From the NCBI RefSeq assembly GCF_032337115.1, contig NZ_JAVXZY010000005.1, positions 62,001-126,000 of the forward strand: a stretch of DNA of 64,000 nt. Reading direction: 5' to 3'. The stretch's first letter is position 1. The number at the start of each line of letters is the position of its first letter. This DNA comes from Roseateles_C aquae. Its GTDB lineage: Bacteria; Pseudomonadota; Gammaproteobacteria; Burkholderiales; Burkholderiaceae_C. Under the pieces are notes generated by a model. The model had not been told where the DNA came from and made no database searches. It was given only the letters and a program-made list of their open reading frames with translations. Shown here one piece after another: positions 8,393-16,741 of this stretch. The position numbers were made by a program, and so were the translations under genes.

Positions 8393-8431
8393 GAAGCAGG
8401 CCATGCCGTGGTCTGCTTCACTATCTTTTTT
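8393..8431 (+). terminator. Hairpin with T-tract between the LysR gene and the importer operon (terminator or attenuator)
   Basis: An 11-bp stem (8393-8403 with 8409-8419, one G-U pair, 5-base loop) is followed after six bases by TTTTTT (8426-8431). It ends only 25 bases before the binding-protein start. It could terminate the LysR transcript or, if the operon promoter lies upstream of it, act as an attenuator. The gap between stem and T-run makes it an imperfect terminator. Confidence 0.5.
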
Positions 8432-8455
8432 CGAACCCGCTTTTCAGGAGCCCCT

Positions 8456-9346
8456 ATGAAGAAGTCGATGCTGGTACTGGCCCTTTTGGTCGCGGTGAGC
8501 GGCGTGCATGCCGAGGACACGCTGAAGAAGATCAAGGACAGCGGCGCCGTGACCATGGGCGTGCGCGAGTCGTCGGGCCTGTCCTACACCATCGGTGATG
8601 GCAAGTACGTCGGCTACCACATCGACGTCTGCACCAAGGTGCTGGCCGATGTCCAGAAGCAGCTGGGCCTGGCCAAGCTGGACGTTCGCTATCAGCCGGT
8701 GACTTCGCAAAACCGCATCCCGCTGGTGCTGGGTGGCAATGTCGACCTGGAGTGCGGCTCGACGACCAACAATCTGGCGCGCCAGAAGGAGGTTGCCTTC
8801 GCCGTCACCACCTATGTCGAGGAAGTGCGGATCGCGGTGAAGGCCAATTCCGGCGTCACGTCCATCAATCAGCTGCAAGGCAAGACCGTGGCCACGACCA
8901 CCGGCACGACCTCGGTGCAGACCCTGCGCAAGCATGAGCGCGCCACCGGCATCGACTTCAAGGAAGTGTTCGGCAAGGATCACGCCGACAGCTTCCTGCT
9001 GCTCGAATCGGGCCGCGCCGACGCCTTCGTGATGGACGGCTCCATCCTGGCCAAGAACATCGCCACCTCGAAGAACCCGGCCGATTTCAAGATCGTCGGC
9101 GAGGTGCTGTCGGTCGAGCCCATCGCCATCATGATGCGCAAGGACGACCCGGCCTTCAAGAAGGCGGTCGACGACAGCATCAAGGCACAGATCAAGTCCG
9201 GCGAACTGGCCAAGACCTACGACAAGTGGTTCCTGCAGCCGATCCCGCCGGCAGGCGCCAAGATCGGCATGCCGGTCAATGAGGCGACCAAGGCCGCCTG
9301 GGCCAACCCGAACGACAAGCCGATGGAAGAGTACGCCAAGAAGTAA
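8456..9346 (+). CDS. gltI: Polar amino-acid ABC transporter, periplasmic binding protein (GltI-like)
   Basis: 296 residues from the ATG at 8456, which has GGAG nearby. A signal peptide (MKKSMLVLALLVAVSGVHA) precedes a family 3 solute-binding domain: DTLKKIKDSGAVTMGVRESSGLSYT, YVGYHIDVCTKVL, and the hinge/ligand region DLECGSTTNNLARQKEVAFA. These match the glutamate/aspartate receptor GltI/DEBP. The protein captures dicarboxylic amino acids in the periplasm and delivers them to the permeases encoded immediately downstream. Two Cys (CTKVL and ECGS) are placed as in the disulfide of the family. Confidence 0.92.
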   Translation: MKKSMLVLALLVAVSGVHAEDTLKKIKDSGAVTMGVRESSGLSYTIGDGKYVGYHIDVCTKVLADVQKQLGLAKLDVRYQPVTSQNRIPLVLGGNVDLECGSTTNNLARQKEVAFAVTTYVEEVRIAVKANSGVTSINQLQGKTVATTTGTTSVQTLRKHERATGIDFKEVFGKDHADSFLLLESGRADAFVMDGSILAKNIATSKNPADFKIVGEVLSVEPIAIMMRKDDPAFKKAVDDSIKAQIKSGELAKTYDKWFLQPIPPAGAKIGMPVNEATKAAWANPNDKPMEEYAKK

Positions 9347-9434
9347 GCGCCCGGCGCTGCAACGGCATCAGGGGCGGGCCTGCGGGTCCGCCCTTGCCGT
9401 ACAGAGGTGACGGTGATTGGCAGGACGGAGCTGT

Positions 9435-10178
9435 ATGGCATTCGAGTGGCAGGAATTGTGGTGCAAGGACACGGTCGACGGAACGATCGCCGCGTCCTGC
9501 TTGGGTGAGGGGCGGGCGCAGACCTACCTCGACTGGCTGGTCTCGGCTTGGGGCTGGACGCTGGCGGTGTCGGCGATCGGCCTGGTGCTGGCGCTGGCCA
9601 TCGGTTCGCTGATGGGGGTGCTGCGCACCACCCGGCGCAAGCCGCTGGTGTTGATCGGTGAATGCTGGACCGAGCTGTTCCGCAATCTGCCGCTGATCGT
9701 CCAGCTGTTTCTGTGGTTCTTCGTCATCGCCGAGTTCATCCCGGCCATGAAGCAACTCCCGAACTACCTGCTGGCGGCCCTCGGCCTGGGCTTCTTCACC
9801 TCGGCACGGATTTCCGAGCAGGTGCGCGCCGGCATCATGGCGATTCCTTCGGGTCAGCGCGCTGCAGGCATGGCCCTGGGCCTGTCGCAATGGCAGACCT
9901 ACCGATTCGTGCTGCTGCCGGTGGCCTTCAGGACCATCATTCCGCCGCTGACCAGCGAAGCGATGAGCCTGGTCAAGAACAGCTCGGTGGCGTTTGCGCT
10001 GTCGGTGCTGGAGCTGACGCAGTTTGCCCGCCAGGTTGGTGAGGAAACCTCGCGGCCGACGGAGGTCTATGCCATCGTCACCCTGCTGTATTTCGTTTCG
10101 GCCTTCAGCGTCTATCTGCTGGCCACGGTGATCGAGCGCGCGGTCCGTGTGCCCGGCGTGGCGGGGGTGGCCAAATGA
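9435..10178 (+). CDS. gltJ: Polar amino-acid ABC transporter permease (GltJ-like)
   Basis: 247 residues from the ATG at 9435, preceded by GGAG. It has about five transmembrane helices and the binding-protein-dependent permease EAA loop (ISEQVRAGIMAIPSGQRAAGMALGLSQWQTY), which docks with the ATPase. The N-terminal soluble extension (FEWQELWCKDTVDGTIAASCLGEGRAQTYLDWL) is typical of GltJ. It forms the inner-membrane channel together with the next gene product. Its stop overlaps the next start by four bases (ATGA). Confidence 0.92.
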   Translation: MAFEWQELWCKDTVDGTIAASCLGEGRAQTYLDWLVSAWGWTLAVSAIGLVLALAIGSLMGVLRTTRRKPLVLIGECWTELFRNLPLIVQLFLWFFVIAEFIPAMKQLPNYLLAALGLGFFTSARISEQVRAGIMAIPSGQRAAGMALGLSQWQTYRFVLLPVAFRTIIPPLTSEAMSLVKNSSVAFALSVLELTQFARQVGEETSRPTEVYAIVTLLYFVSAFSVYLLATVIERAVRVPGVAGVAK

Positions 10179-10837
10179 ATCTCGACTACGGCTTTTTGAA
10201 CGCCGATTTCCTGCGCGCCTTCATCCAGAAGGGCTTTCTGTTCTCCATCCAGCTGACTCTGGTGGCCATGGTCGGCGGCATCTTGCTGGGCACGGTGTTG
10301 GCGCTGATGCGCCTGTCCGGCCAGCGCTGGCTGGCCGCGCCGGCGGCGGCCTATGTGAACCTGCTGCGCTCGGTGCCGCTGGTGATGGTGATCCTGTGGT
10401 TCTTCCTGCTGGTGCCCTTGCTGACGGGCCCGATCAGTGCCGAGCTGTCGGCCTTCATCACCTTCACGCTGTTCGAGGCGGCCTATTACGCCGAGATCAT
10501 GCGCGCCGGTGTGCAAAGTGTGCCCAAGGGCCAGACCCACGCCGCGCAGGCGCTGGGCATGAGTTATGGCCAGACGATGACGCTGGTGGTGCTGCCGCAG
10601 GCCTTCCGCAATATGTTGCCGGTGCTGCTGACGCAGACCATCATCCTCTTCCAGGACACCTCGCTGGTCTATGCGATCGGCGCCTATGACCTGCTCAAGG
10701 GCTTCGAGGTGGCCGGGCGCAATTTCAACCGGCCGGTGGAGACCTATCTGATGGCCGCGGCCGTTTACTTCCTCATCTGTTTCAGCCTGTCGATGCTGGT
10801 GCGTCGGCTGCAGAAGAAGATTGCCATCATCCGCTGA
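10175..10837 (+). CDS. gltK: Polar amino-acid ABC transporter permease (GltK-like)
   Basis: 220 residues, the second channel subunit of the importer. The hydrophobic helices and the EAA loop (YYAEIMRAGVQSVPKGQTHAAQALGMSYGQTMTLVVLPQA) are as expected for His/Glu/Gln-type permeases. It is translationally coupled to gltJ through the ATGA overlap. Between it and the ATPase gene are 66 bases that include a dispersed GCAAGACCTGACCCCGG repeat. Confidence 0.92.
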   Translation: MNLDYGFLNADFLRAFIQKGFLFSIQLTLVAMVGGILLGTVLALMRLSGQRWLAAPAAAYVNLLRSVPLVMVILWFFLLVPLLTGPISAELSAFITFTLFEAAYYAEIMRAGVQSVPKGQTHAAQALGMSYGQTMTLVVLPQAFRNMLPVLLTQTIILFQDTSLVYAIGAYDLLKGFEVAGRNFNRPVETYLMAAAVYFLICFSLSMLVRRLQKKIAIIR

Positions 10838-10860
10838 TTGAGTGGTGCGGCGCTGGGTTG

Positions 10861-10877
10861 GCAAGACCTGACCCCGG
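10861..10877. repeat. Dispersed repeat GCAAGACCTGACCCCGG, copy 1
   Basis: A 17-base sequence in the gltK-gltL gap that recurs identically at 52143-52159. It appears as a 14-base exact reverse-complement match in the RNase P RNA gene at 19435-19448, and in degenerate form at 63252-63266 and about 36725-36741. GGGGTCAGGTCTTGC-type repeats are, as far as I recall, frequent in proteobacterial intergenic DNA. Confidence 0.5.
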
Positions 10878-10903
10878 TCGCCGCGCTACGGAGCACAAAG
10901 TCC

Positions 10904-11638
10904 ATGATTGAAATCAAGAACGTGTCCAAGTGGTACGGCAACTTCCAGGTGCTGACCGACTGCTCGACCACCATCAACAAGGGCGAGGTCGTCGTCGTCT
11001 GCGGCCCGTCCGGCTCGGGCAAATCGACGCTGATCAAGACGGTCAACGCGTTGGAGCCTTTCCAGAAGGGCGATATCGTCGTTGACCGCATCTCGCTGGC
11101 CGATCCCAAGACCAATCTGCCCAAGCTGCGTTCGCGGGTGGGCATGGTGTTCCAGCATTTCGAGCTGTTCCCGCATCTGTCGGTGACCGAGAACCTGACG
11201 CTGGCCCAGGTCAAGGTGCTGGGCCGCAGCCTCGACGAGGCCAAGACCCGCGGCCTGAAGATGCTGGAACGCGTCGGCCTGACGGCGCACAAGGACAAGT
11301 TCCCCGGTCAGCTCTCTGGCGGTCAGCAGCAGCGCGTGGCGATTGCCCGCGCGCTGGCGATGGACCCCATCGTGATGCTGTTCGACGAGCCAACTTCGGC
11401 GCTGGACCCGGAGATGGTCGGTGAAGTGCTCGACGTGATGGTGCAGCTGGCCAACGAGGGCATGACGATGATGTGCGTCACCCACGAGATGGGCTTTGCC
11501 CGCAAGGTCAGCCACCGCGTCATCTTCATGGACGCTGGCCGCGTCATCGAAGACTGCAAACGCGACGAGTTCTTCGGCAACCCGGACGCGCGCTCGCCAC
11601 GGGCCAAGGATTTCCTCGCCAAGATCCTGCAGCACTGA
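10904..11638 (+). CDS. gltL: Polar amino-acid ABC transporter ATPase (GltL-like)
   Basis: 244 residues starting at MIEIKNVSKWYG; longer upstream frames run through the intergenic repeat and are unlikely. It has Walker A GPSGSGKST, Q-loop GMVFQHFELFPHLSVTEN, signature LSGGQQQR, Walker B VMLFDEPTSALDPE and the H-loop CVTHEMGFA, all intact. QHFELFPHLSVTEN is typical of the GltL/GlnQ/HisP subfamily. It energises the importer formed by the three preceding genes. Confidence 0.94.
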   Translation: MIEIKNVSKWYGNFQVLTDCSTTINKGEVVVVCGPSGSGKSTLIKTVNALEPFQKGDIVVDRISLADPKTNLPKLRSRVGMVFQHFELFPHLSVTENLTLAQVKVLGRSLDEAKTRGLKMLERVGLTAHKDKFPGQLSGGQQQRVAIARALAMDPIVMLFDEPTSALDPEMVGEVLDVMVQLANEGMTMMCVTHEMGFARKVSHRVIFMDAGRVIEDCKRDEFFGNPDARSPRAKDFLAKILQH

Positions 11639-11676
11639 GCGCAGGCGTTGAACGCCGCCTGGAGTAGCGGCGACCT

Positions 11677-13317
11677 TCAGACGCTGCTGCAGCGCACGCA
11701 GTTGCGCCCCGCGGCCTTGGCCTCGTAGAGCGCACGGTCGGCCAGGGCCAGCAGCTTGTCCAGGTCTTCGCTGCCCTGCCGGTGGTGCAGGCCCAGGCTG
11801 ATCCTGACCTGCAGGCCGGGCGCCAGCGCCGTCCAGTCGTGGGCCTCGACGCGGCGCCGCACCCGCTCGCACAGGCTGCTTGCTTCGTTGGCGGTGGTGC
11901 CTGGCAGCAGCAGCACGAATTCTTCGCCGCCCAGCCGGGCCAGGATGTCGCTGCTGCGCGTGTCCTGCTCCAGCAGCCGGGCCAGCTGCTTGAGCACCGC
12001 ATCGCCGGTGGCATGGCCGAAGACATCGTTGACCTGCTTGAAATGATCGGCATCGATCAGGGCCAGCGCCAGCGGGCCGTCCTGCTGCAGCAGCGCGCGG
12101 GCGGCGGCCTCCATGCCGCGCCGGTTCAGGATCTCGGTCAGGCCATCGCGCATGGCGTCCTGGCGCAACTGCTCGGCGCGGGCCAGCAACTCGGCCTGGT
12201 TCTTCAGCAGTTCGGCCTCGCGCTGGATGGCGTGGCGGGCCTGCTGGCGGGCCTGCTCGGCCTCGGCCCAGAGTTCGGCGCTGCGCGCGACCATCCGTAG
12301 CCGGCGCTTGTACTGTTCGATCATCGAGCGATGCCGGGCCTCGAAATGGCGCAATGCATCCTGCAGATGGCCGTAGAGTCGCTCCAGCCGGCACAGCTCG
12401 TAGAGCACGGCATGCAGCAGATCGGGTTGATTGCATTCCTGCGCGCCTTGCAGGGCCACCTCCAGTGCCTGACGTGCTTCCTGCTCCCGGCCGGCCTCGA
12501 CCGCTGCCATGCCGCGGGTCAGCTGCATCTCGACCTGCAGTTCCAGCTTGCGTGTGGCCAACGGCGCGACCTGTGCCAGCAGGGCGGGCACCTCGGCCAT
12601 TCGGCCCTCCAGCACATGGGCCTTGGCAGCCTTGACCAAGGCGTCGGCCAGCGTGGTTTCGTAGTCATGCAGCCGCGAGGCGACGATGGCGCGCTGGTAC
12701 CAGTCACCGGCGGCGCGGGCATGGCGGATTGATGCCATCTCGTCGCCATCCTCGCGCAGCCCATGGGCCTGATGCATATGCACCTCGCCCAGGTTCAGCA
12801 GGGCGGCGCATTCCGAGACATGGAAGCCGTGAATCCGCGCCTGCTCCAGGCCGGTCAGCAGGCTTTGCTCGGCGCGCTGCCAATCGCCCATCTGGTCGAT
12901 CAGCACCGCGCGGTTGATATGGGCGCGCACCAGCGCCCGTGGCACGCCCTGACGCTCGGCCAGCGCCAGCGCCTTGCTGGCCCATTCCAGGCCACGTTCC
13001 GGGTCGCCGAGTACGCCCAGCGCGAAGCCCAGCACGCTGTAGGAGCGGCCCAGTTCGTGGCGGTACTCCGTGCCTTCGACAATGGGAATGTTGGGCAGCA
13101 GCCATTGCATGCTGTCCTCGTAGCGTGTCTGGTAGGCCATGATGGTGCCCACCATGGTGGCGGCACGCGCCACGGCGATCTCGTCCGAAGCGTCCAGCGC
13201 CAGCTCCCGGCTTTGCTGGGCGGCGGCCAAGGCGTCGTCGAGGCGGCCACGGTCCAGCATTTCGCCGGCCCGGCTCAGGGCCTGTTCAGGGCTGATGGGG
13301 CTGCTGATCGTTGTCAT
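11677..13317 (-). CDS. TPR-containing diguanylate cyclase (GGDEF)
   Basis: 546 residues. The N-terminal two thirds (to about residue 330) is helical and reads as tetratricopeptide-like repeats, for example GRSYSVLGFALGVLGDPERGLEWASKAL and NLGEVHMHQAHG. A coiled-coil (about 335-395) follows, then a GGDEF domain. The active site is GGEEF at residues 463-467, and an RxxD product-inhibition site (RSSD, 454-457) stands five residues before it, as in PleD. It should therefore make c-di-GMP from two GTP and be feedback inhibited. There is no transmembrane segment or signal peptide, so it is cytoplasmic. The TPR part probably binds a protein or peptide partner that controls activity. It is monocistronic and divergent from pyrC. 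Confidence 0.9.
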   Translation of the reverse strand: MTTISSPISPEQALSRAGEMLDRGRLDDALAAAQQSRELALDASDEIAVARAATMVGTIMAYQTRYEDSMQWLLPNIPIVEGTEYRHELGRSYSVLGFALGVLGDPERGLEWASKALALAERQGVPRALVRAHINRAVLIDQMGDWQRAEQSLLTGLEQARIHGFHVSECAALLNLGEVHMHQAHGLREDGDEMASIRHARAAGDWYQRAIVASRLHDYETTLADALVKAAKAHVLEGRMAEVPALLAQVAPLATRKLELQVEMQLTRGMAAVEAGREQEARQALEVALQGAQECNQPDLLHAVLYELCRLERLYGHLQDALRHFEARHRSMIEQYKRRLRMVARSAELWAEAEQARQQARHAIQREAELLKNQAELLARAEQLRQDAMRDGLTEILNRRGMEAAARALLQQDGPLALALIDADHFKQVNDVFGHATGDAVLKQLARLLEQDTRSSDILARLGGEEFVLLLPGTTANEASSLCERVRRRVEAHDWTALAPGLQVRISLGLHHRQGSEDLDKLLALADRALYEAKAAGRNCVRCSSV

Positions 13318-13487
13318 CCTGTCCCGACCGGCGCTGCCTCGTCCACGTCATGCGCGGCAGGTCAGGCGGCCGACCTCCTCTGGTGAAAAAGCTTAGCACC
13401 GCGGGTAGGGCGGTTTTATGTGCTGCGGCAAAGGTCTGCTCACTTTGGAGTGACCGACCGAGACCGCGAGTCTGTAACAATTGCGCC

Positions 13488-14522
13488 ATGAGCGACACCG
13501 TACTGACCCTCACCCGCCCCGACGATTGGCATCTGCACCTGCGCGATGGCGCGGCCATGCACAGCGTCGTGCCCTACACGGCGCGCCAGTTCGGCCGCGC
13601 CATCGTGATGCCCAATCTGCGCCCGCCGGTGACCACCGCGGCCCAGGCGGCGACCTATCGCGAACGCATCCTCGCCGCTGTGCCGGCCGGGCTGAAGTTC
13701 GAGCCGCTGATGACGCTCTACCTGACCGACAACACGCCGCCGGAGGAAATCGCTGCGGCCAAGGCGGCCGGCGTGGTGGCGCTGAAACTCTATCCGGCCG
13801 GCGCCACCACCAATAGCGATGCCGGCGTCACCGATCTGCGCAAGTGCTACAAGACGCTGGAGGCGATGCAGCGCGCCGGCCTCTTGTTCCTGGTGCATGG
13901 CGAAGTCACCGACCCGGACATCGATGTGTTCGACCGCGAGGCGGTGTTCATCGACCGCGTGATGCGCCCGCTGCGCCGCGACTTCCCCGAGCTGAAGGTG
14001 GTGTTCGAGCACATCACCACCTTGGAAGCGGCCCAGTACGTCAGCGAGGCCGATCGTTTCACCGCCGCCACGCTGACGCCGCAGCATCTGCTCTACAACC
14101 GCAACGCCATCTTCACCGGCGGCCTGCGCCCGCACTACTACTGTCTGCCGGTGTTGAAGCGTGAGACCCATCGCCAGGCGCTGATCAAGGCGGCCACCTC
14201 GGGCAGCCCGAAGTTCTTCCTCGGTACCGACAGTGCCCCGCACGCCTCGGTGATGAAGGAGAACTCGGTCTGCGGCGCCGGTTGCTTCACCGCCTTGTCG
14301 GCGCTGGAGCTCTATGCCGACGCCTTCGAGGCGATGGGCGCGCTGGACAAGCTCGAAGCCTTCGCCAGCTTCAATGGTGCCGATTTCTACGGCCTGCCGC
14401 GCAACACCGACACGGTGACGCTGCGCAAGCAGAGCTGGACGCTGCCCGAGAGCGTGCCCTTTGGCGACGCCTTGCTCAAGCCGCTGCGTGGCGGCGAAGC
14501 ACTGGCGTGGCAGATGGTCTGA
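13488..14522 (+). CDS. pyrC: Dihydroorotase (class II)
   Basis: 344 residues from the ATG at 13488. The opening TLTRPDDWHLHLRDG carries the metal-binding HxH. VVALKLYPAGATTNSDAGV contains the carboxylated lysine, and HGEV, EHITT and GTDSAPH supply further zinc ligands and the catalytic Asp. It interconverts N-carbamoyl-aspartate and dihydroorotate in pyrimidine synthesis in the cytoplasm. Its length fits E. coli PyrC (about 348). Six bases before the start is CTGTAACAAT, a possible -10 region implying a very short leader. The next gene overlaps its 3' end by 16 bases. Confidence 0.96.
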   Translation: MSDTVLTLTRPDDWHLHLRDGAAMHSVVPYTARQFGRAIVMPNLRPPVTTAAQAATYRERILAAVPAGLKFEPLMTLYLTDNTPPEEIAAAKAAGVVALKLYPAGATTNSDAGVTDLRKCYKTLEAMQRAGLLFLVHGEVTDPDIDVFDREAVFIDRVMRPLRRDFPELKVVFEHITTLEAAQYVSEADRFTAATLTPQHLLYNRNAIFTGGLRPHYYCLPVLKRETHRQALIKAATSGSPKFFLGTDSAPHASVMKENSVCGAGCFTALSALELYADAFEAMGALDKLEAFASFNGADFYGLPRNTDTVTLRKQSWTLPESVPFGDALLKPLRGGEALAWQMV

Positions 14523-15262
14523 CGCTGGACGGCGGCGCGATCGATTGGTCGCGGCCCTGGTTCCAGCCCTATCGCCAGCGGGGTGAGGCGCTGCTGGCGT
14601 GCATTGCCCATGGTTGCACGGTGGCCGAGGCGCTCAACGATGCGCTGGCGACAGCGCCCATCGTCCGTGAGGACGGGCGGGCGCTGCGCTTTGTCGAGCA
14701 GCGCTGCCTGCCCGACGGCCAGGCCTACGAAGCCTTCATCCATGCCGAGGCCGCGGTGCCAACCCGGCACAACTGGCATGACTTCTTCAATGGGCTGATC
14801 TGGCTGCACTGGCCGGCGCTGAAGCTGCGCCTGAACCACTGGCATGCCCAGGCGCTGCTCGACCAGGGGGGCGTCGGGCCGCAGCGCGGCGCGCTGCGCG
14901 ATGCGCTGACGCTGCTGGATGAGAACGCGGCCTTTCTCAGCGGGCCGCCGGCCCTGCTGGCGGCCCTGCAGCGGCGCGACTGGCCGCAGCTCTTCATCGC
15001 TTTGAGACCGCTGTGGCGCGAGGCGCGGCTGCAGATCGTCGGCCACGCCTTGCTGGAGAAGCTGCTGCAGCCACGCAAGGCCATCTGCGCCCACACCTTG
15101 CTGCAGCCCCTCGATCGCATGCAGCCTGCCGACTTGGCCGCCAAGCCCTTTCATCCGCTGCCCGTGCTGGGCATTCCCGGCTGGGCCGATCAGCCGCAGG
15201 ACGCAGACTTTTATGCCGATGCGCAGGTTTTTCGCAGATCGGCGCTGCGGCAAACCAGCTAG
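14507..15262 (+). CDS. DUF3025 family protein
   Basis: About 251 residues if translation begins at GTG 14507, inside the pyrC 3' end. No ATG occurs in this frame until very late, so a non-ATG start is required. The central NWHDFFNGLIWLHWPALKLRLN is the hallmark of DUF3025, a cytoplasmic family of unknown function found across beta- and gammaproteobacteria. Histidines and acidic residues around that motif suggest a metal or hydrolytic site, but this is not shown. The overlap with pyrC indicates coupled translation. A TTG-start protease gene follows 36 bases later, so pyrC, this gene, the protease and the FHA gene may be one transcript. Confidence 0.78.
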   Translation: MADGLTLDGGAIDWSRPWFQPYRQRGEALLACIAHGCTVAEALNDALATAPIVREDGRALRFVEQRCLPDGQAYEAFIHAEAAVPTRHNWHDFFNGLIWLHWPALKLRLNHWHAQALLDQGGVGPQRGALRDALTLLDENAAFLSGPPALLAALQRRDWPQLFIALRPLWREARLQIVGHALLEKLLQPRKAICAHTLLQPLDRMQPADLAAKPFHPLPVLGIPGWADQPQDADFYADAQVFRRSALRQTS

Positions 15263-15298
15263 CATCGCCGCTTTGCCCATCTGAGCAGGAGCCTTGCC

Positions 15299-16741
15299 TT
15301 GTCCGACCCCGATTCGCGCTCGATGCCGCGCCAGACACTGCGCCTCACGCCGCGCCTGCTGCAGGCCTTGCTGAGCGTCTGCCTGGCGCTGGGCCTCAGC
15401 GGCGGCCTGTGCCTGCCGGCCCAGGCCCAGCCTGGCCGCGCCACAGCGCCTGCGGCCAAGCCAGCGGCGACACCTGCTGCAACGGCTGTCGTCGCTCCCG
15501 CCGCTGCGGCCTCGGCGCCCGCACCGGTCTCGGCCACGGCGCGGCGCGTCTATGAACGCGCCCGCGGCCAGCTGCTGCAGATCCGCACGCTGCTGAAGAA
15601 CCAGGACAGCCAGGCCTCGGTCGGGTCCGGCTTTGTCGTCAGCGAAGACGGCCATGTGATCACCAATTACCACGTGATCAGCCAGTTCGCGCTGGAGCCC
15701 GATCGCTACCGGCTTCGTTACGCGGGCACCGAGGGGCAGGGCGGGGCGCTGGAGCTGCTTGATTTCGATGTGCGCCGCGATCTGGCCCTGCTGCGCGTCG
15801 CCGATCTCAAGAACGTGCCGGCGATGCAATTCCGGCCGCAGAGTCAGCCGCTGAGCAAGGGCGACCGCATCTATTCGATGGGCAATCCGCACGATGTGGC
15901 CTTTGCCGTCGTCGAGGGCAATTTCAACGGCCTGGTCGAGCGCAGCTTCGATGCGCTGATCTATTACTCGGGCTCGATCAACTCGGGCATGAGCGGCGGG
16001 CCGGTGGTTGACGAGGACGGTCGCGTCGTCGGTGTCAACGTCTCGGCGATGTTCTTCGCTCAGCAGATGAGCTTTCTGGTGCCGGCCGAATATGCCGAGG
16101 CATTGCTGCAGCGCAGCCGCAATGCCAAGCCGATCACGCAAGCCGCCTGGCCGCGGCTGACCGAGCAGCTCAAGCGTTATCAGGATGAGTTGGTCGGCCG
16201 TTTCATGGAACAGCCCTGGCGCAGCGCCGGCCATGCGCGCTACCAGCTGCCAGTGCCGCAGGAGCAGTTCATGCGCTGCTGGGGGCGTGGCACGCCGGCC
16301 GACAGCAAGGGCCTGGAATTCCAGCGCTCGCAATGCCGGATGGAGCATGCCGTGTTCATCAACGGCGAGATGCAGACCGGCTATCTGGACATGTCACACG
16401 AGGCCTATGACGGCAGCAAGCTCGGTGCGCTGCGTTTTGCGCGCCAGTACTCGAACAGCTTCCGCAACGAGCGCCTGGGCCGCGACGATCGCGATCGCAC
16501 CGCGCCGTTCTGCAAGGAAGACTTTGTTCAGCGCGACGGCCTGCCGCTGCGTGCCGTCGTCTGCCTGCGCGCTTATCGCAAGCTCAGCGGCCTGCATGAT
16601 CTGAGCGTGCTGGTGACCACCGTCGATGCCGATACCGAAGGCGCACTGGGGCGTTTCGATGCCAAGGGCGTCAGCTTTGCCAATGCGATCAAGCTGGCCG
16701 ACCATTATCTGAAGGGGTTCGCATGGTCCACGCCGCGGTAA
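15299..16741 (+). CDS. Exported trypsin-like serine protease with an uncharacterised C-terminal domain
   Basis: 480 residues from a TTG start, chosen because AGGAG (15287-15291) stands seven bases upstream; ATG 15323 is the alternative. After a positively charged signal sequence (LLQALLSVCLALGLSGGLCLPAQAQ) comes an Ala/Pro-rich linker. The chymotrypsin-fold domain follows with a full triad: His in TNYHVIS, Asp in FDVRRDLALLRV, Ser in NSGMSGGPVVDE. No PDZ domain follows, unlike DegP. Instead residues about 275-480 form an unrecognised domain containing four or more cysteines (CWGRG, SQCRM, FCKED, VVCLR). A periplasmic protease is expected. The FHA-domain gene overlaps its 3' end by 19 bases. 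Confidence 0.85.
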   Translation: MSDPDSRSMPRQTLRLTPRLLQALLSVCLALGLSGGLCLPAQAQPGRATAPAAKPAATPAATAVVAPAAAASAPAPVSATARRVYERARGQLLQIRTLLKNQDSQASVGSGFVVSEDGHVITNYHVISQFALEPDRYRLRYAGTEGQGGALELLDFDVRRDLALLRVADLKNVPAMQFRPQSQPLSKGDRIYSMGNPHDVAFAVVEGNFNGLVERSFDALIYYSGSINSGMSGGPVVDEDGRVVGVNVSAMFFAQQMSFLVPAEYAEALLQRSRNAKPITQAAWPRLTEQLKRYQDELVGRFMEQPWRSAGHARYQLPVPQEQFMRCWGRGTPADSKGLEFQRSQCRMEHAVFINGEMQTGYLDMSHEAYDGSKLGALRFARQYSNSFRNERLGRDDRDRTAPFCKEDFVQRDGLPLRAVVCLRAYRKLSGLHDLSVLVTTVDADTEGALGRFDAKGVSFANAIKLADHYLKGFAWSTPR

